NCBI GenBank assembly: GCA_029224185.1
Contig: CM055192.1
Span: forward strand, 1,167,001-1,231,000
Direction of reading: 5' to 3'
Length of the DNA stretch: 64,000 nt
Origin: Karalla daura
Taxonomy: Eukaryota > Chordata > Actinopteri > Chaetodontiformes > Leiognathidae
The position numbers and the translations under genes were made by a program. Positions 25,398 through 36,699 of this stretch are shown here, in pieces (positions within the stretch are counted from its first letter, which is position 1; every line of letters starts with the position of its first letter). The notes below the pieces were generated by a model. That model saw nothing but the letters and a program-made list of their open reading frames with translations, ran no database searches and was not told where the DNA came from.

Positions 25398-25620
25398 TCA
25401 ACTTTTATTTATTTAAAGTGTCAGTGCATTACTGACACATCATCTCAGGACATTTTACACAAACAAACAACTAACAAATGCAGAGAAGTGCCCCAACAGA
25501 ACCCCATGAGCATGCTGAGGCGACAGTGGCAAAGAAAAAACTCACTTTAACAATTAAAAAATATCTGGGAGAACCGGTAGTAGGCTTATCTGCCAACTAC
25601 TGGTTGGGTTGCAGTGCAAA
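25398..25620 (+). repeat. Third, diverged copy of the 6283 dispersed repeat
   Basis: It starts AACTTCAACTTTTATTTATT and continues with ACATCATCTCAGGACATTTT. The order of blocks matches 6283 and 13780. Confidence 0.5.
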
Positions 25621-25990
25621 GTATGTCTTCCCATAAATAAAACATAAATGCAATGTTTACCTTTGATTGTACCATATATTTGCAAATGATATTTTCATTG
25701 ATATTTGTTTTGCATGTGGAGAGTGACCAGTTCAATCAAACGTTGTTCCCTTCTACTGAACTTCTGCTAAATGATTGTTGAAATGAAACTCACACCTTTC
25801 AGGGTAAAGTAGATCAACTTTCTCACGCCTGAACCGCCTTCACACTCTGAACTTCCCAGTGAAGGAACTGAGCTCCTCACCACAGCTGCAACATATATTT
25901 TTTAATAAATTCCTGATCTGACTATGAATTGACAAACACAGCATTTTGTTAGATTGACAAAAAAGGCTCGTGTAAACGTGCGGCAGTGAT

Positions 25991-26038
25991 AATGACAGAA
26001 AATGAAACTATCTGGCTTCAGTTTCCTTTTCTGTCATT
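25991..26038. promoter_or_regulatory. Inverted pair of consensus ISREs in a 19-bp stem
   Basis: AATGACAGAAAATGAAACT (25991-26009) and AGTTTCCTTTTCTGTCATT (26020-26038) are inverted copies with one mismatch, separated by 10 bases. Each arm contains an exact ISRE: GAAAATGAAACT (25998-26009) and AGTTTCCTTTTC (26020-26031). The pair lies about 2.8 kb upstream of the chemokine TATA box. An enhancer role is an inference. Confidence 0.5.
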
Positions 26039-26847
26039 GTTTACACTTACAGTAAGCTTCGTGTTGGGGCCTGTATTATAGGTTTGACTGGAAAACCGAT
26101 TGCTGAATGACCCCATGTGCACCCGGGCCTGCATGTTTCTTCCTTAATGTCACCAATCAGGGCTCAAATACAGACAAATACAAAACGGTTGGTATATTTA
26201 TGTGTGTGTGTGTTGTGTGGGTGGGAGGGTGTGGGTGGACATAGATCCGCGTTCACGTGAGCGTGTGCACATGCAAGTGACCATCTGGTCTGTGTCTTTG
26301 CCTATAAGCATGGGTGTATACCCAACATATCTAGACGCACACAAAGGGTAGCAAGACGCGAAACGGTTTCAGCATGTATCGATCATGAAGATATCTATCT
26401 TCGGGATCAGTACAAGTGACAACATTAGCAATTTGTTATGGCACTAGTTAGCGTCTATGCCGAGAGCAACCTAGGGTGTCCAAACGCCTTCTTTTCCCCG
26501 GATATGTCTTCTTTTTTCATCCTGTTCAGGGCATCCAGGGAGATTATCTAAAACCATGATGTCCAGGTTTTTGCGCTTTTCACGGGATGTGCTGTGTGGT
26601 CCTGCGATGCGCACACACGGGGAGAGAGAGAGAGTGAGAGAGACAGAGGGAAAGCAAGCGAGCAGAGTGGATGTGCCCTCCCCCCCATGTAGTGGGCCGC
26701 GTTCAGCCAAGTGTAGTCCTCTTTGGAATTCAAAATATGGTCCCCCTACTGTATGGTATCTGCTCCTTTTTTGTCATCCCCAATTTTTCAACGTCTGTTA
26801 AAATAAAAGTCTCCAGTCATTACACTCTTTACTTGCCGAGAACGATC

Positions 26848-26910
26848 CAAAATGGCGACCAATAAACACAGTCTGACCTCCTTGAGTTTTTATTTTGGTG
26901 CTTCCGGTTT
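26848..26910 (+). promoter_or_regulatory. YY1-like and ETS-like sites, possible promoter
   Basis: CAAAATGGCGACC (26848-26860) matches the YY1 core and is followed by CAAT. CTTCCGGTT (about 26903) matches an inverted ETS/GABP site. Paired YY1 and ETS sites are typical of TATA-less housekeeping promoters. The YY1 orientation suggests plus-strand transcription. Confidence 0.35.
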
Positions 26911-27179
26911 AATCATTTACATTTAGTTTTACCCTATATATTTATTTTTATACTTAACATTTAGCATTTAGGTGTAACATTTATATTTAACTATTTAAAA
27001 TATTCTTGAGCTAACAAATATAGTTGCGAAAGGACTTCCAAAAATATAATAAAGAAAATATCATACAAAATAATAAAACATAATAAAATACCCCGATTCA
27101 TTCATCCGTCGCTTTTCTTAAATGTAAATGTATATTTCTCCACATATACCTATAAAGTGTGTTCCTCCTTTTATCCAGC

Positions 27180-27443
27180 AGATGTCAGGCTCGGCTTTCA
27201 GATGTGGCCTCCGCAGGGTTTAGAGGAGGATGATGCTGTTGGAAAAATCAAGCCAGGACCTGACTGGGACGTGTTCCTTGATCTAGATGTAAAAATGGCC
27301 ACCAGAATGAAGTGGAGGAAGCAGTGACCACATCGGGGCGAAGCATGGTTTTTGGCGAATGGATACGCTCAGCGCGCCCCAAGTAGCTGACACATTGGGG
27401 GTTATCAAGGACCTTTCAGCCGAAGGATTTTCCCCACTTACTG
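27180..27443 (+). other. Candidate non-coding first exon of wdfy3
   Basis: The segment contains GATGTGGCCTCCGCAGGG and AAATGGCCACCAGAATGAAG and ends ACTTACTG followed by the strong donor GTGAGTC at 27444. It begins a CpG-richer interval that runs to about 28130. The first coding exon of wdfy3 has an acceptor with 31 bp of 5' UTR, so at least one upstream non-coding exon must exist. This is the best candidate seen, but the link is unproven. Confidence 0.3.
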
Positions 27444-28157
27444 GTGAGTCAACTGCATACAGTACGGACGGAGATGTCCGATGGGCTGCTTAGCTGCGCT
27501 GCTAACTGCTAGCAGAGGAGTTAGCATCCTGATACAGTCATGTTTTTAAACCACAACAACAATTGTGGTAAGGTTATCACGCGCCTGGGAAAGGTTATAG
27601 GCACCAGGTCGTCCCCCTTGAACCCAGACCAGCTCTTCAATTTGCAATATATGTATTGAAGACGACGCCGCCGTGTTGTCTGTCAGCGCTTCAAATACGC
27701 TAGTGCGATCAGCTGGTCGCTGTGAGCTAACATAGCTGCCAGCCTTTTGGTCCCGTATAAGAGGCTCGCTGTTGCGCGGTGAAGAGTGTCCGTCAACGTT
27801 CACCGCTGGAAGATGCTGCCGAGACTCAGAGAACCCGTCGAGGAAGCAGACGTGTGGAAGGCAAGAGACGGGCGAATAAGCTGGTTTGCGGGGATGTTTA
27901 CATCATCTAGTGAACGCAACAACGGATGGACAAATATGATCGAAATGCTCTTGTGTTTGGCAGTTGCAGTCACGGTACGCTGGTGTTAAAGTCGTCACGA
28001 CTGGCATATGTATATGTCGTGACATTGATAGCGTTTATTGACTTAAGGGTGCGCCTGACGTGCACTTCGGAGTCTCAAGCGTGTGGCCCCTGCCCAGTAC
28101 ATTGTTCCTGATGGTATAGCTGCCCCTGGCCGTCTGTTCCGGAAATCTGAACCACCA

Positions 28158-28220
28158 ATGTATCATTATTGTTATTATCGTTATTATTGTTGTCATTATT
28201 ATAATAATTATTATTATTTC
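28158..28220. repeat. ATT-rich microsatellite
   Basis: An imperfect (ATT)n tract with GTT and CGTT interruptions. Confidence 0.8.
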
Positions 28221-30749
28221 CACATTGGGGGAGACGGATAAAGGCACATTCTATGCTATTGTATGCTATTCTACTCTAATAACAGCGCAGACAGCGTGGC
28301 AGTGGCAGACTGGGGCTAAACGGGGCTATGATGCAACCACCGTCGTTAAAAACAAATACATTGTTTTCTGCTGCATTTGCCGTGCTCGCTGACAGCTTCA
28401 GTGAAGAGCTACCAGTCAACTCTATAGGTTGTGAGCCTCTGCAAACACTAGAAAATGATGCCGTACAAATGGATGGGAATGATATAAACCGAGCCCGCAA
28501 TGCACTGGTGACTTGTCCACAGTGACGTCCCTGCTTCCCCCCCCGTGTGCACTGGGATAGGCGCAGGTCACTGATGGTTAGACAACATGGAATGATTGGG
28601 TGGAAAAGAGGAACTAAATAGCTGTACATGTTGAGGTTTCCTTGGAGGGCACATTGATGCTATGTCATCAAATAAAGCTACCGGGTAAGTACCGTATGCC
28701 TCTGCCGCAAGTTCATGCTAGGGGCGGGCGATACAGAAAAAATGTCACATCAAGATTTTTCTAAACATAAAATCTCGATTTCGATTTTTTTTCGGATCTT
28801 CCATCAAAAAAGAAAAACAGACATTTTAACCTCCTGAACAGATTCTAATGAAAAGAGCGATTTTGCATGTTCCAACATTGTAAACACACGTCAACACTAA
28901 GACGACAACAATGATGACTGGAAAAAAAAAGTTATTGCGTCCAAGGCGATGTATACAATGTCTGCACTTTGGCAGATCGTCCACTTGTTCTTATTCTTCA
29001 CGATTTAATATCGTCACAGTGCATACCCCCAGTTCATGCATGGATGAGTATGACTTCTCTGTAGAAGTGCTCTGAGTGGTCACGTAGACTGGTAAAGTGC
29101 TATATAAGAATAAATCCAATCATAATATAATAACACCAGCATCATAGTTTCATATAAACCTCGGTCTTAACTAAACAAGTCTGTTTACTGTGTAGCCACT
29201 GTTGAAGTTGGCTGACAGTTGTCAAATCTTTTAATCTTTGAAATCTTTTTTTTTTTTTTAATTGCTGCTGACACATGGATGACACAAGTGTCTTCGCTAC
29301 TTAAGCAGTGTAACAAGTAGTGAGGTGACAGGGCAAATTCAGCTTCAATAGTGAACTGATTGGCAAATTTGAATATGTTTGGAAGGCATGAATAAATTAC
29401 AGCTGCTGTGCACCGATTGTCACGGCTGGGAAAGTTTAGGCTAAATAATAAAGTTCCAAAGCTGGTTGATTTGTTACGAAGTTTCAAAGTTTTGAAATTT
29501 AGAGGCCTGCTGAAGCCCACTATCAGGACTACTCTCTTGTTTCCAGTTGAGGACACTTGGCCGGAGCTCTTTGAAAACTTTGGGTCGATTTCTCACATGG
29601 AAAGGTTACACAAGCCGAGGCCATAACTTACAATCTTCAGCACCAAGAATCACCCTTTGTTACTGTTAGTTTGTGAAGGCAGATTTCAAATGGTTGTAAA
29701 AAAAATTCAGTTAAGACAAAAATCTGAAAATACACAAATTGCATCTGGACGGCATGGAATTATTAGTAATATGTTTTTAAGAATTATTTATTGGCTCCAT
29801 AAGTGAAAAACTGATTTTTAACAATGGCATTTTTGCATTGACTCCAACTGTTTGCATGAGATAACGTTCATTACATTTTCCAAACCACATCTATCATGAC
29901 TTCTGAACATTAAGTACTGTGCATCAAAATAGTGCCTACAGACGAATACTTTGATGCACTGTAGGCTTAATTTTCTATAAATCAGATTGTTTGTCTAGGA
30001 CGGTCTCAAGATGCTCTTTGCTGAGTTTGGTTCCATTGATTCCAAAAATGATGGGTTGTTATTGAAGTTATTGGAAAAAAACAGTGATAGACCTATTTGC
30101 AATAGGCTTAAATCTACAAAGGTTTCTTCAGTGCTGCTGTGTTTGCTGCATTTTGGTGAAATTTGTAGATCTGTAACGCTAATGCTTGGATTGCTGTTAA
30201 TGTTTTCAATTTTGAACTTAAATGGCTTGCCGTAGCACCGTCATAAGGACTATTGATCTGTTTTTGCAGGTGAGGCAATCTGGCGTTGGACTATACTTTT
30301 GTACAAAATGTGGTCATTTTTTTAATGCATGAAAAGTATGATCTTCTTGGAAGAAGAAGAAAGAAGAACATGCAGAAAAACATTTGCTTTTGAAAGAGAT
30401 TATTGAAAATTATTTAATTGTGAGAAGCTTTGGAAATTGGGTGATACAGTAGAGTTTTGGTTTGCACAGTCAACTCCAAGCACAAGGCCTTTGTTGGCTC
30501 ACAGGCCTTTCTGTGAATGTTTGTATGGTCTCCCATTGTCTTTGTGGGATTCTCTGGTCTTCCCCGCAGACCAAAAATGTTTAGGCTGGTTGGAGACTAG
30601 ATGTGAGTGAAGTGAGAGTAAATGGTGAGCTTCTGTGCCCAGTAAACAGACACCAGTTAATTATGAAATCATGTCAAAGGAATCATGTCAAAGCAGAAAT
30701 AAGCATTCCTTTCACAGTGTCATCAGAAGATCTGCGAAAATCTGTGTTC
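28221..30749. other. Intergenic or wdfy3 intron 1, little recognised
   Basis: Apart from a SINE-type tail near 29060-29125 (GTGCTCTGAGTGGTCACGTA, then GTGCTATATAAGAATAAAT) no gene or repeat was recognised. Confidence 0.45.
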
Positions 30750-31190
30750 TATGAGTGTTTCCTGGTGATATCATCTAGAGGAAGTATATGGTGAATAGGA
30801 TTGGGCTGAGCAGAGATCTTTGTGGGACTCCATGACAGACTTTGGTGCGAGGAGAGGGATTATAATTCACCTGTACATACTGATATGGATTTGATAGATA
30901 GGACTTGAACCAACCAAAAGCTTATAGCAGTGCCTTTGAAACCAAGTAGATTTTCCAGATAGACACAATCTCTGTCTAATACCATTAAAAGGACATTAGT
31001 GACTTTAACCAGTGTGGCCTCAGTGCTGTGATTTACTCTAAAATCTGAAAGATCTTTAACTATTGTTAAGGTAGTCACAGAGCTGGTTTGCAATGAATCT
31101 CTTTCTTGAGATAAAGACAAGATCAGAGATGGGCCTGTAGTTTTACTAAAATCCCTGAATTGAATTAGGGTTTTTTGGAGAAAAGACTTG
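30750..31190 (-). mobile_element. Second L2-like LINE relic
   Basis: The minus strand encodes RVNHSTEATLVKVTNVLLM, then LENLLGFKGTAI, matching the 9950-10200 relic but with about 30 residues deleted where the LSAAFDTVDH core should be. Flanking plus-strand text (ATTTTCCAGATAG, GCTGTGATTTACTCTAAAA, GATGGGCCTGTAG) also parallels that locus. Confidence 0.6.
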
Positions 31191-31311
31191 ACTTAGAGCA
31201 AATTTGAATCTGCGATCATCAGCAATCAAGTTTCTGATGGTCACTGAACACTTATCCTTTCTTTCTCTTCTTCGTCTCTTCCATCTGTTAAATAGCATAT
31301 TTGGGCAATTA

Positions 31312-32605
31312 CGCTGCTCAAAAATGTTAAGGGAACGCCAAAAGAACACAATGCAACTTCAAGATGATCACACTTGACACCTGTCCAGTTAGGCAGCAAC
31401 ATTGATTGTGAATCCATTTTACCTGTTGTTGCGCAAATGGAACAGGCAACAGGTGCAAATGAGAACCAATTACCAAGACACCCCCTTTTATAGGAGTGGT
31501 TCTGAAAATGGTGTCCGCAATGGTGTCCACATTTCTCTACTCTCATCCTTTCTGGCTGATGTTTTGGTCACATTTGCATTTTATCAGTGTTCAACCCCTG
31601 GAGGTAACATGAGGCAAAGTCTAACACCCGCTGAAGTCGCTAAGATAGTGCTGCTTATCTAAGATGGCACCTCAATGCGAGCTGTGGCCAGAAGGTTTGA
31701 TGCGTCTCCCAGCACAGTGTCCAGAGCATGGAGGAGATTACAGGAGACAAACCAGCACACCAGGAGACGTGGAGGGGGCAGTAGGAGGGCAACAACCCAG
31801 GCGCAGGACCGCTAACTTCTTTGTGCAAGGAGGAACAGGAGGAACATGGCCAGAGCCCTCAAAATGAGCTTCAGCAGGCCACTAATGTGAATTTTTCTGC
31901 TCAAACGCTCAGGAACCGACTCCATGAGGGGGGGTATGAGGGCTTGATGCCCACAAGTGGGGCCTGCGCTTACAGCCCAATTCCTGTGCAGCGCGATTGG
32001 AGAACGTTATGCTGCCTGCAGCATCATCCAGTATGACCGGTTTAACCGTGGGTCAGCAATGGTTTGGGGAGGCATTTCCTTGGAAGGTCGCACAGACCTC
32101 CATGTGCTAGCCAGAGGTACCTTTAGGTACCGGGATGAGATCCTCAGACCCATTGTGAGACCATATGCTGGTGCAGTGGGCCCTGGGTTCCTTCTGATGC
32201 ATGACAATGCCAGGCCTCATGTGGCTGCAGTGTGTCAGCAGTTCCTGTATGACGAAGGCATTAATGCCATGGACTGGCCTGCACGTTCCCCAGACCTGAA
32301 TCCAATTGAGGACATCTCGGACCTCATGTCTTGTTCCATACACCAACACCACGTTGCACCACAGAGGCCAGGAGCTGATTGATGGTGTAATCCAGGCCTG
32401 GGAGGGAATCCCTCAGGACGCAATTCGCTGTCTCATCAGGAGCATGCCCAGATGTTGTAGGGAGGTCATACAGGCTGGAGCAATTTTTATGTTATTTTGT
32501 CCTCAACACCTTACACTGTGTGATAAAGATTTTCAACTGGAGCATTTCAGTAATTGACATCTAGGATGTATTGTTTTAGTATTCCCTTAATTTTTTTGAG
32601 CAGTT
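31312..32605 (+). mobile_element. Tc1/mariner-like transposon, dead
   Basis: The left end CGCTGCTCAAAAATGTTAAG and the inverted right end AACTGCTCAAAAAAATTAAG form terminal repeats, each bordered by TA (31310-31311, 32606-32607), the expected Tc1 target site. Inside are pieces of a transposase in several frames. These are MRQSLTPAEVAKIVLLI, a helix-turn-helix-like segment near 31670, RDWRT/GERYAACSIIQYDRF, SAMVWGGISLEGRTDLHVL, LLMHDNARPHVAAVCQQF and MDWPARSPDLNPIE. A stop follows VLLI, and the middle, including the block with the first catalytic Asp, is deleted near 31970-31990. The second catalytic Asp (DNARPH) and the DLNPIE block remain. No active protein can be made. Confidence 0.88.
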
Positions 32606-32607
32606 TA

Positions 32608-35600
32608 AAATCAGCTGAAATGGCAAGTAATGGCATGTAATGATGCCTGTCAATCATTTAGCCGGTGTCAGCCCACTCCTGATTCGTCAGAACTGATTGG
32701 CTTGCGGACTAAATTTAGCGGGCTAAGTTAGCCCATACAGCTAGCAAGTACAGAGGGTGGGACATGATACCTGTCGGTCCTTTAGACCCTGAAAATGAAT
32801 AAGAACAGATTTGATGTGCTCAGGCTGCGGAAGATCTGCCCATTTAGAGATATCTTTAACCATTTTGTGCTGCTACCACTTTAGGTTTCACTAAAATTTA
32901 TAGCAAATATTTTGTATGTTACTTCTCATCTAAATAACATAGGGAGGGCCACTAGCCCATTGATACCAGCTGTCACTGCATGTAACTACTACTATTTGTT
33001 TTCACAAGGCCTATGTTCTTGTTTTCAGTGCACCTGTAGTTTTCACTGCAATGTGGGGACAACTTACCTGATATTTTTTTCTGTTTACATCTATACATCT
33101 ATATCTAATACACCTCCTGGAAACCGAAGATTGCAATGATTAGCATTGTCTGTTCTCCTGCGGTCCTCTCTAACGATTGTTTTTTTCCCCACCTTGGGAA
33201 GATCGGCCCGCCGTGGTCACTTCACTACTTATTTGTGTGAAGTTAAGCCTCTCTCAACTTCAACTCATCGGTCAAGATGCTCTTGCCACACAGCTCGCTG
33301 CCGCCCCAAACACCCATCTGTGCTATCGTTAACTGAAAATAAACTCTTTTTGCCTGTTCTAGAGTCTGGGCTGGCATTCATGGTTGAACTATTACCAAAT
33401 CAAACTTGAGTCTGCCAAATAACATCGGTCTCGGCCCAGACTCTGATGCACACTTTTTAGGTGCAAAACCGGGTTTTGGTAGTATAGTGAGCAGGGAGGG
33501 GGAACCAACCTAAGGTGGTGTTCACTCTAGAGCTGTTTAATCCAAACTTGAGGTTGAGTAAGCAACGATATGCACTTTCAGACAGTCATGACTGTGGGTT
33601 GGTTAGAAAGAGGGAGACCAAGAGAGAGACCGAGAGACCGAAAGGAAAAGACAGCCATGTATAGTATCTATGCTGTTTCACCAGCTGCCTTTGTATGCTT
33701 TTATAAGCCTTTTATGGTTGTGATTTCTCGTAAGTCTTCTAATTCTTCCATCACTGCAGTTCAATAGCTGTAATGCCATTGTGAATATAACCTAGTTCTT
33801 CTGTAGCATAAGAACAAAAAGTGACTGGTTTCAAAAACAAAATATACGACAAACGAAAAATGTACGACATATTGTAAGATATTTGATTATTTTTTATTTA
33901 CCAACAATTCATATGTATTAATTGAATGGTTATTGTATTGCAGATATTTTTTTCCGTGATCTTTGTTACTGAAGTCATAATCATGCACAACACACACTCC
34001 ACCCCCGCATTCTGGTCTCAATGGTATGTTCCTCTAGCCACGATGGCCAAAGCCCCCCCACTGCACACACTCCACCTACCCCTCCCTCTCCAAAGCCGGT
34101 GTCAGGGGGCGATCAGCTGTGCCAGTCCCGGCAGGCCGCGCACGCACGCATGCACGCACACGCACGCACGCACACACGCATACCAACACTGTATGCTGGT
34201 TCGCAAACAAAGCCCCTGGCACTTCCAATGAAGAAGCCATGCCTCTGCATTTAGGCTCTCAGCTTTCCATTAGCTGTGAGAGGATGCCATTGTTATTGAC
34301 ATTTGTGCTTGGATTTTGTGTATAGTGGGATTTTTCGCCTTTCTGCTGCCGATGAACTAAGATGCTGGGGGAACACAGACAGAATAGCAGGTATGAAGCG
34401 GGGATGCAGATCTGGTCTACACGGTGACTGTAGGTGTGGACACTGTTGTTCATTAACCTAACCTAGGTGGATACAGTATATTTCAGAAATGAATGCCTCA
34501 GCATCAGACGGGAACTAGATTCACACTGAACTTTTAAGCAGTTTGGTGAAGGCTAATGGCCAGTGTCCTCCACCATCCTCTGAGTTTCTCAGAATTTAGA
34601 GCCGACACTCAGGAACAAGTTGAATCTGAAATGGATTAACCAATGTAAAAAAAAAAAAAGGGGGGTGGGGGGGTGTTACATGCGGATACTATGAAATGTT
34701 TTCAAATCACATGTGTTTCCTGCTGAGGCTGCTGCTTCAACTTCCACAACACTTGACATTAGACACCAAAAACACCTGCCATTTAAATTGGAGGAAGAAA
34801 TAAAGGTGGTTGGCAATAGAGTGGAGCAGGAAGGTGAACAAAGGGACATGGAAAAAACCGAGGAAGAGACACAGAGAGGCCATGACAGTATCAAGGGATA
34901 GAGTGAGGAAGAGATGGAGAGTGGAACTGAGGACATGGTAAGCAGTAATTTTGGCAAGAGTTTGAGAAGTGTGCCTGTCTGCATGCATGTGCAAGACATT
35001 TGACCTTTCAGGCTTTTCAGTACTAACTGACTGATGGGGAAGCTTTAAGCTCTGTTTTTGGTATAGCCATTGTTACTTGACTGTCATCAAGAGCCATTAA
35101 GGTCACTTAACTCTGCTGTAAATGACCAAACAGCCTGCATGTTTTGTAGAATGTCATTTAAAAAAAAGAAAGAAAGGCTTCATAATATAGTTAATTGGCC
35201 AGACCAGATTTCAGTATCACGGAAAATGGCAAAATACAGTAACATGTTTTCAAATGTCCACATGTCAAATGGCTCACATGTCCGTAAATTATGTTTTGGT
35301 GTGATAACCCACCCTGAGTGGTTGCTTGGTTATCAGCACATGGATGTAACAATCCTCCAGGTATGGGTGCATTTCTTATTTTATGTTTGTTTTCAGACCT
35401 TTACTCACCAGTTAGGAGGAGATGTTTGATGGCATTTTAAAGCTCTGTGACAGGAAGGAACAAAGCTGACACAAATGGCAAAAGCTAAGGTACTTGCTAA
35501 CTAAATATTACCTCATTACCTTTCCTCAAAGTACCCTATAAGGAGTGATTGTTGGCCTTAACCCCTATGAGATTGAGTTTTTTTCTCATTTTTATATTCT

Positions 35601-36012
35601 TTCCTTAATTCACCTTCTTAATCCCCTTACACATAATACAATACCTGAATATCATATGTCAAAATCTTTAGGGCAGTCAGTGTCTGTTGTTTCATGGAGC
35701 AGTCATTTTTCTATAGAGGAAAATGAGAGATATTATTAGAAACATAGTGAAACATCAGGTAAAACATGGTGAGATATGCATTAACCCCAAAGTAAAATAT
35801 GGGCCTAGGCATAAATTGTCAATGATGGCCTTTTGCACATAAGATGATGATGATGTATTAACCCTGAAATTTTAGGATTGTTGTATGCTTCGGATGACTG
35901 CTGGGTGCCATGATAATGTTCATTGCCAGCCACCAAAACACCCCAGACTGGTTGTTCATTTATGTTGTATGAAGATGATGAGGTGTATGATGCATGTCCA
36001 CCTGACATGAAG
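32608..36012. other. Intergenic or wdfy3 intron 1, nothing gene-like
   Basis: A CA/CG-rich simple repeat lies at 34139-34182 and an A13/G-rich junction at 34648-34675. No gene was recognised in the several short open frames. Confidence 0.5.
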
Positions 36013-36166
36013 TCCATCCATCCATCCATCCATCCATCCATCCATCCATCCATCCATCCATCCATCCATCCATCCATCCATCCATCCATCCATCCATCCA
36101 TCCATCCATCCATCCATCCATCCATCCATCCATCCATCCATCCATCCATCCATCCATCCATCCATC
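36013..36166. repeat. (CATC)n array, LINE-tail microsatellite
   Basis: About 38 uninterrupted TCCA units. On the minus strand they read ATGG and directly continue the LINE tail at 36167-36410, so the array probably grew from the retroelement's 3' terminal repeat. Confidence 0.95.
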
Positions 36167-36410
36167 TTCTGCTTATCCGGTGCCAGGACGCGGGGGCAGC
36201 AGTCTGAATAGGAACTTCCAGATCTCCCTCTCCCTGGACACTTCTAAACCTCTCCTGGGAGGATCCCGTGGCGTTCCCAGGCCAGCCGGGTGACATAGTC
36301 ACTCCAGTGTGTCCTGGGTCTTCCTCTGGGTCTCCTCCCAGTGGGACATGCCCGGAACACCTCCCTAGGGAGGTGCCAGGAGGCATCCTATACAGATGCA
36401 CCACCTGCAG
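36167..36410 (-). mobile_element. LINE 3' end, minus strand
   Basis: On the minus strand the segment ends CCGGATAAGCAGAAGATGG and runs into (ATGG)n, a tail I know from abundant fish LINEs. Blocks GGGACATGCCCGGAACACC and CTCCCTAGGGAGGTGCCAGG (plus strand) are typical of the same repeat. Confidence 0.7.
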
Positions 36411-36660
36411 GGCGAATGACTGGGGTCAGGTGCCGTGTGCACTGGGTGGCAGTTGTGGGCAGGGACCCCGACGGATCAATCCCAGGGCAACAAGTCTAGC
36501 TATGGGTACATGGAATGTCACCTCGCTGGGGGGGAAGGAGCCTGAGCTTGTGAGGGAGGTGGAGCGGTACTGGCTAGAGTTAGTCAGGCTCACCTCTACA
36601 CACAGTATGGGCTCTGGAACCCAACTCCTTGACATGAAGTTTACATGTAAATGTATGAAA
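36411..36660 (+). mobile_element. LINE endonuclease N-terminal fragment, plus strand
   Basis: One plus-strand frame encodes NPRATSLAMGTWNVTSLGGK, then EPELVREVERYWLELVRLTS and HSMGSGTQLL. This is the start of an APE-type endonuclease (GTWNVTSL block) of a fish RTE-like LINE. It breaks off after about 60 residues. It abuts the LINE tail in the opposite orientation. Confidence 0.7.
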
Positions 36661-36699
36661 CTGTCTTTTCAAAGATGGGAAGAAATGAATTGGGGCTAA

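Noticed and set aside
26848..26935. Short coding frame starting at the YY1-like ATGGCGACC
   Set aside because: It gives only about 24 codons with no conserved motif and is better explained as a transcription-factor site.
35956..36207. MDGW / IHPS repeat frames
   Set aside because: They are translations of the CATC array in both strands.
36268..36699. 143-codon protein gene
   Set aside because: The frame joins an antisense LINE tail to a LINE endonuclease start, so it is a chance fusion in retroelement debris.
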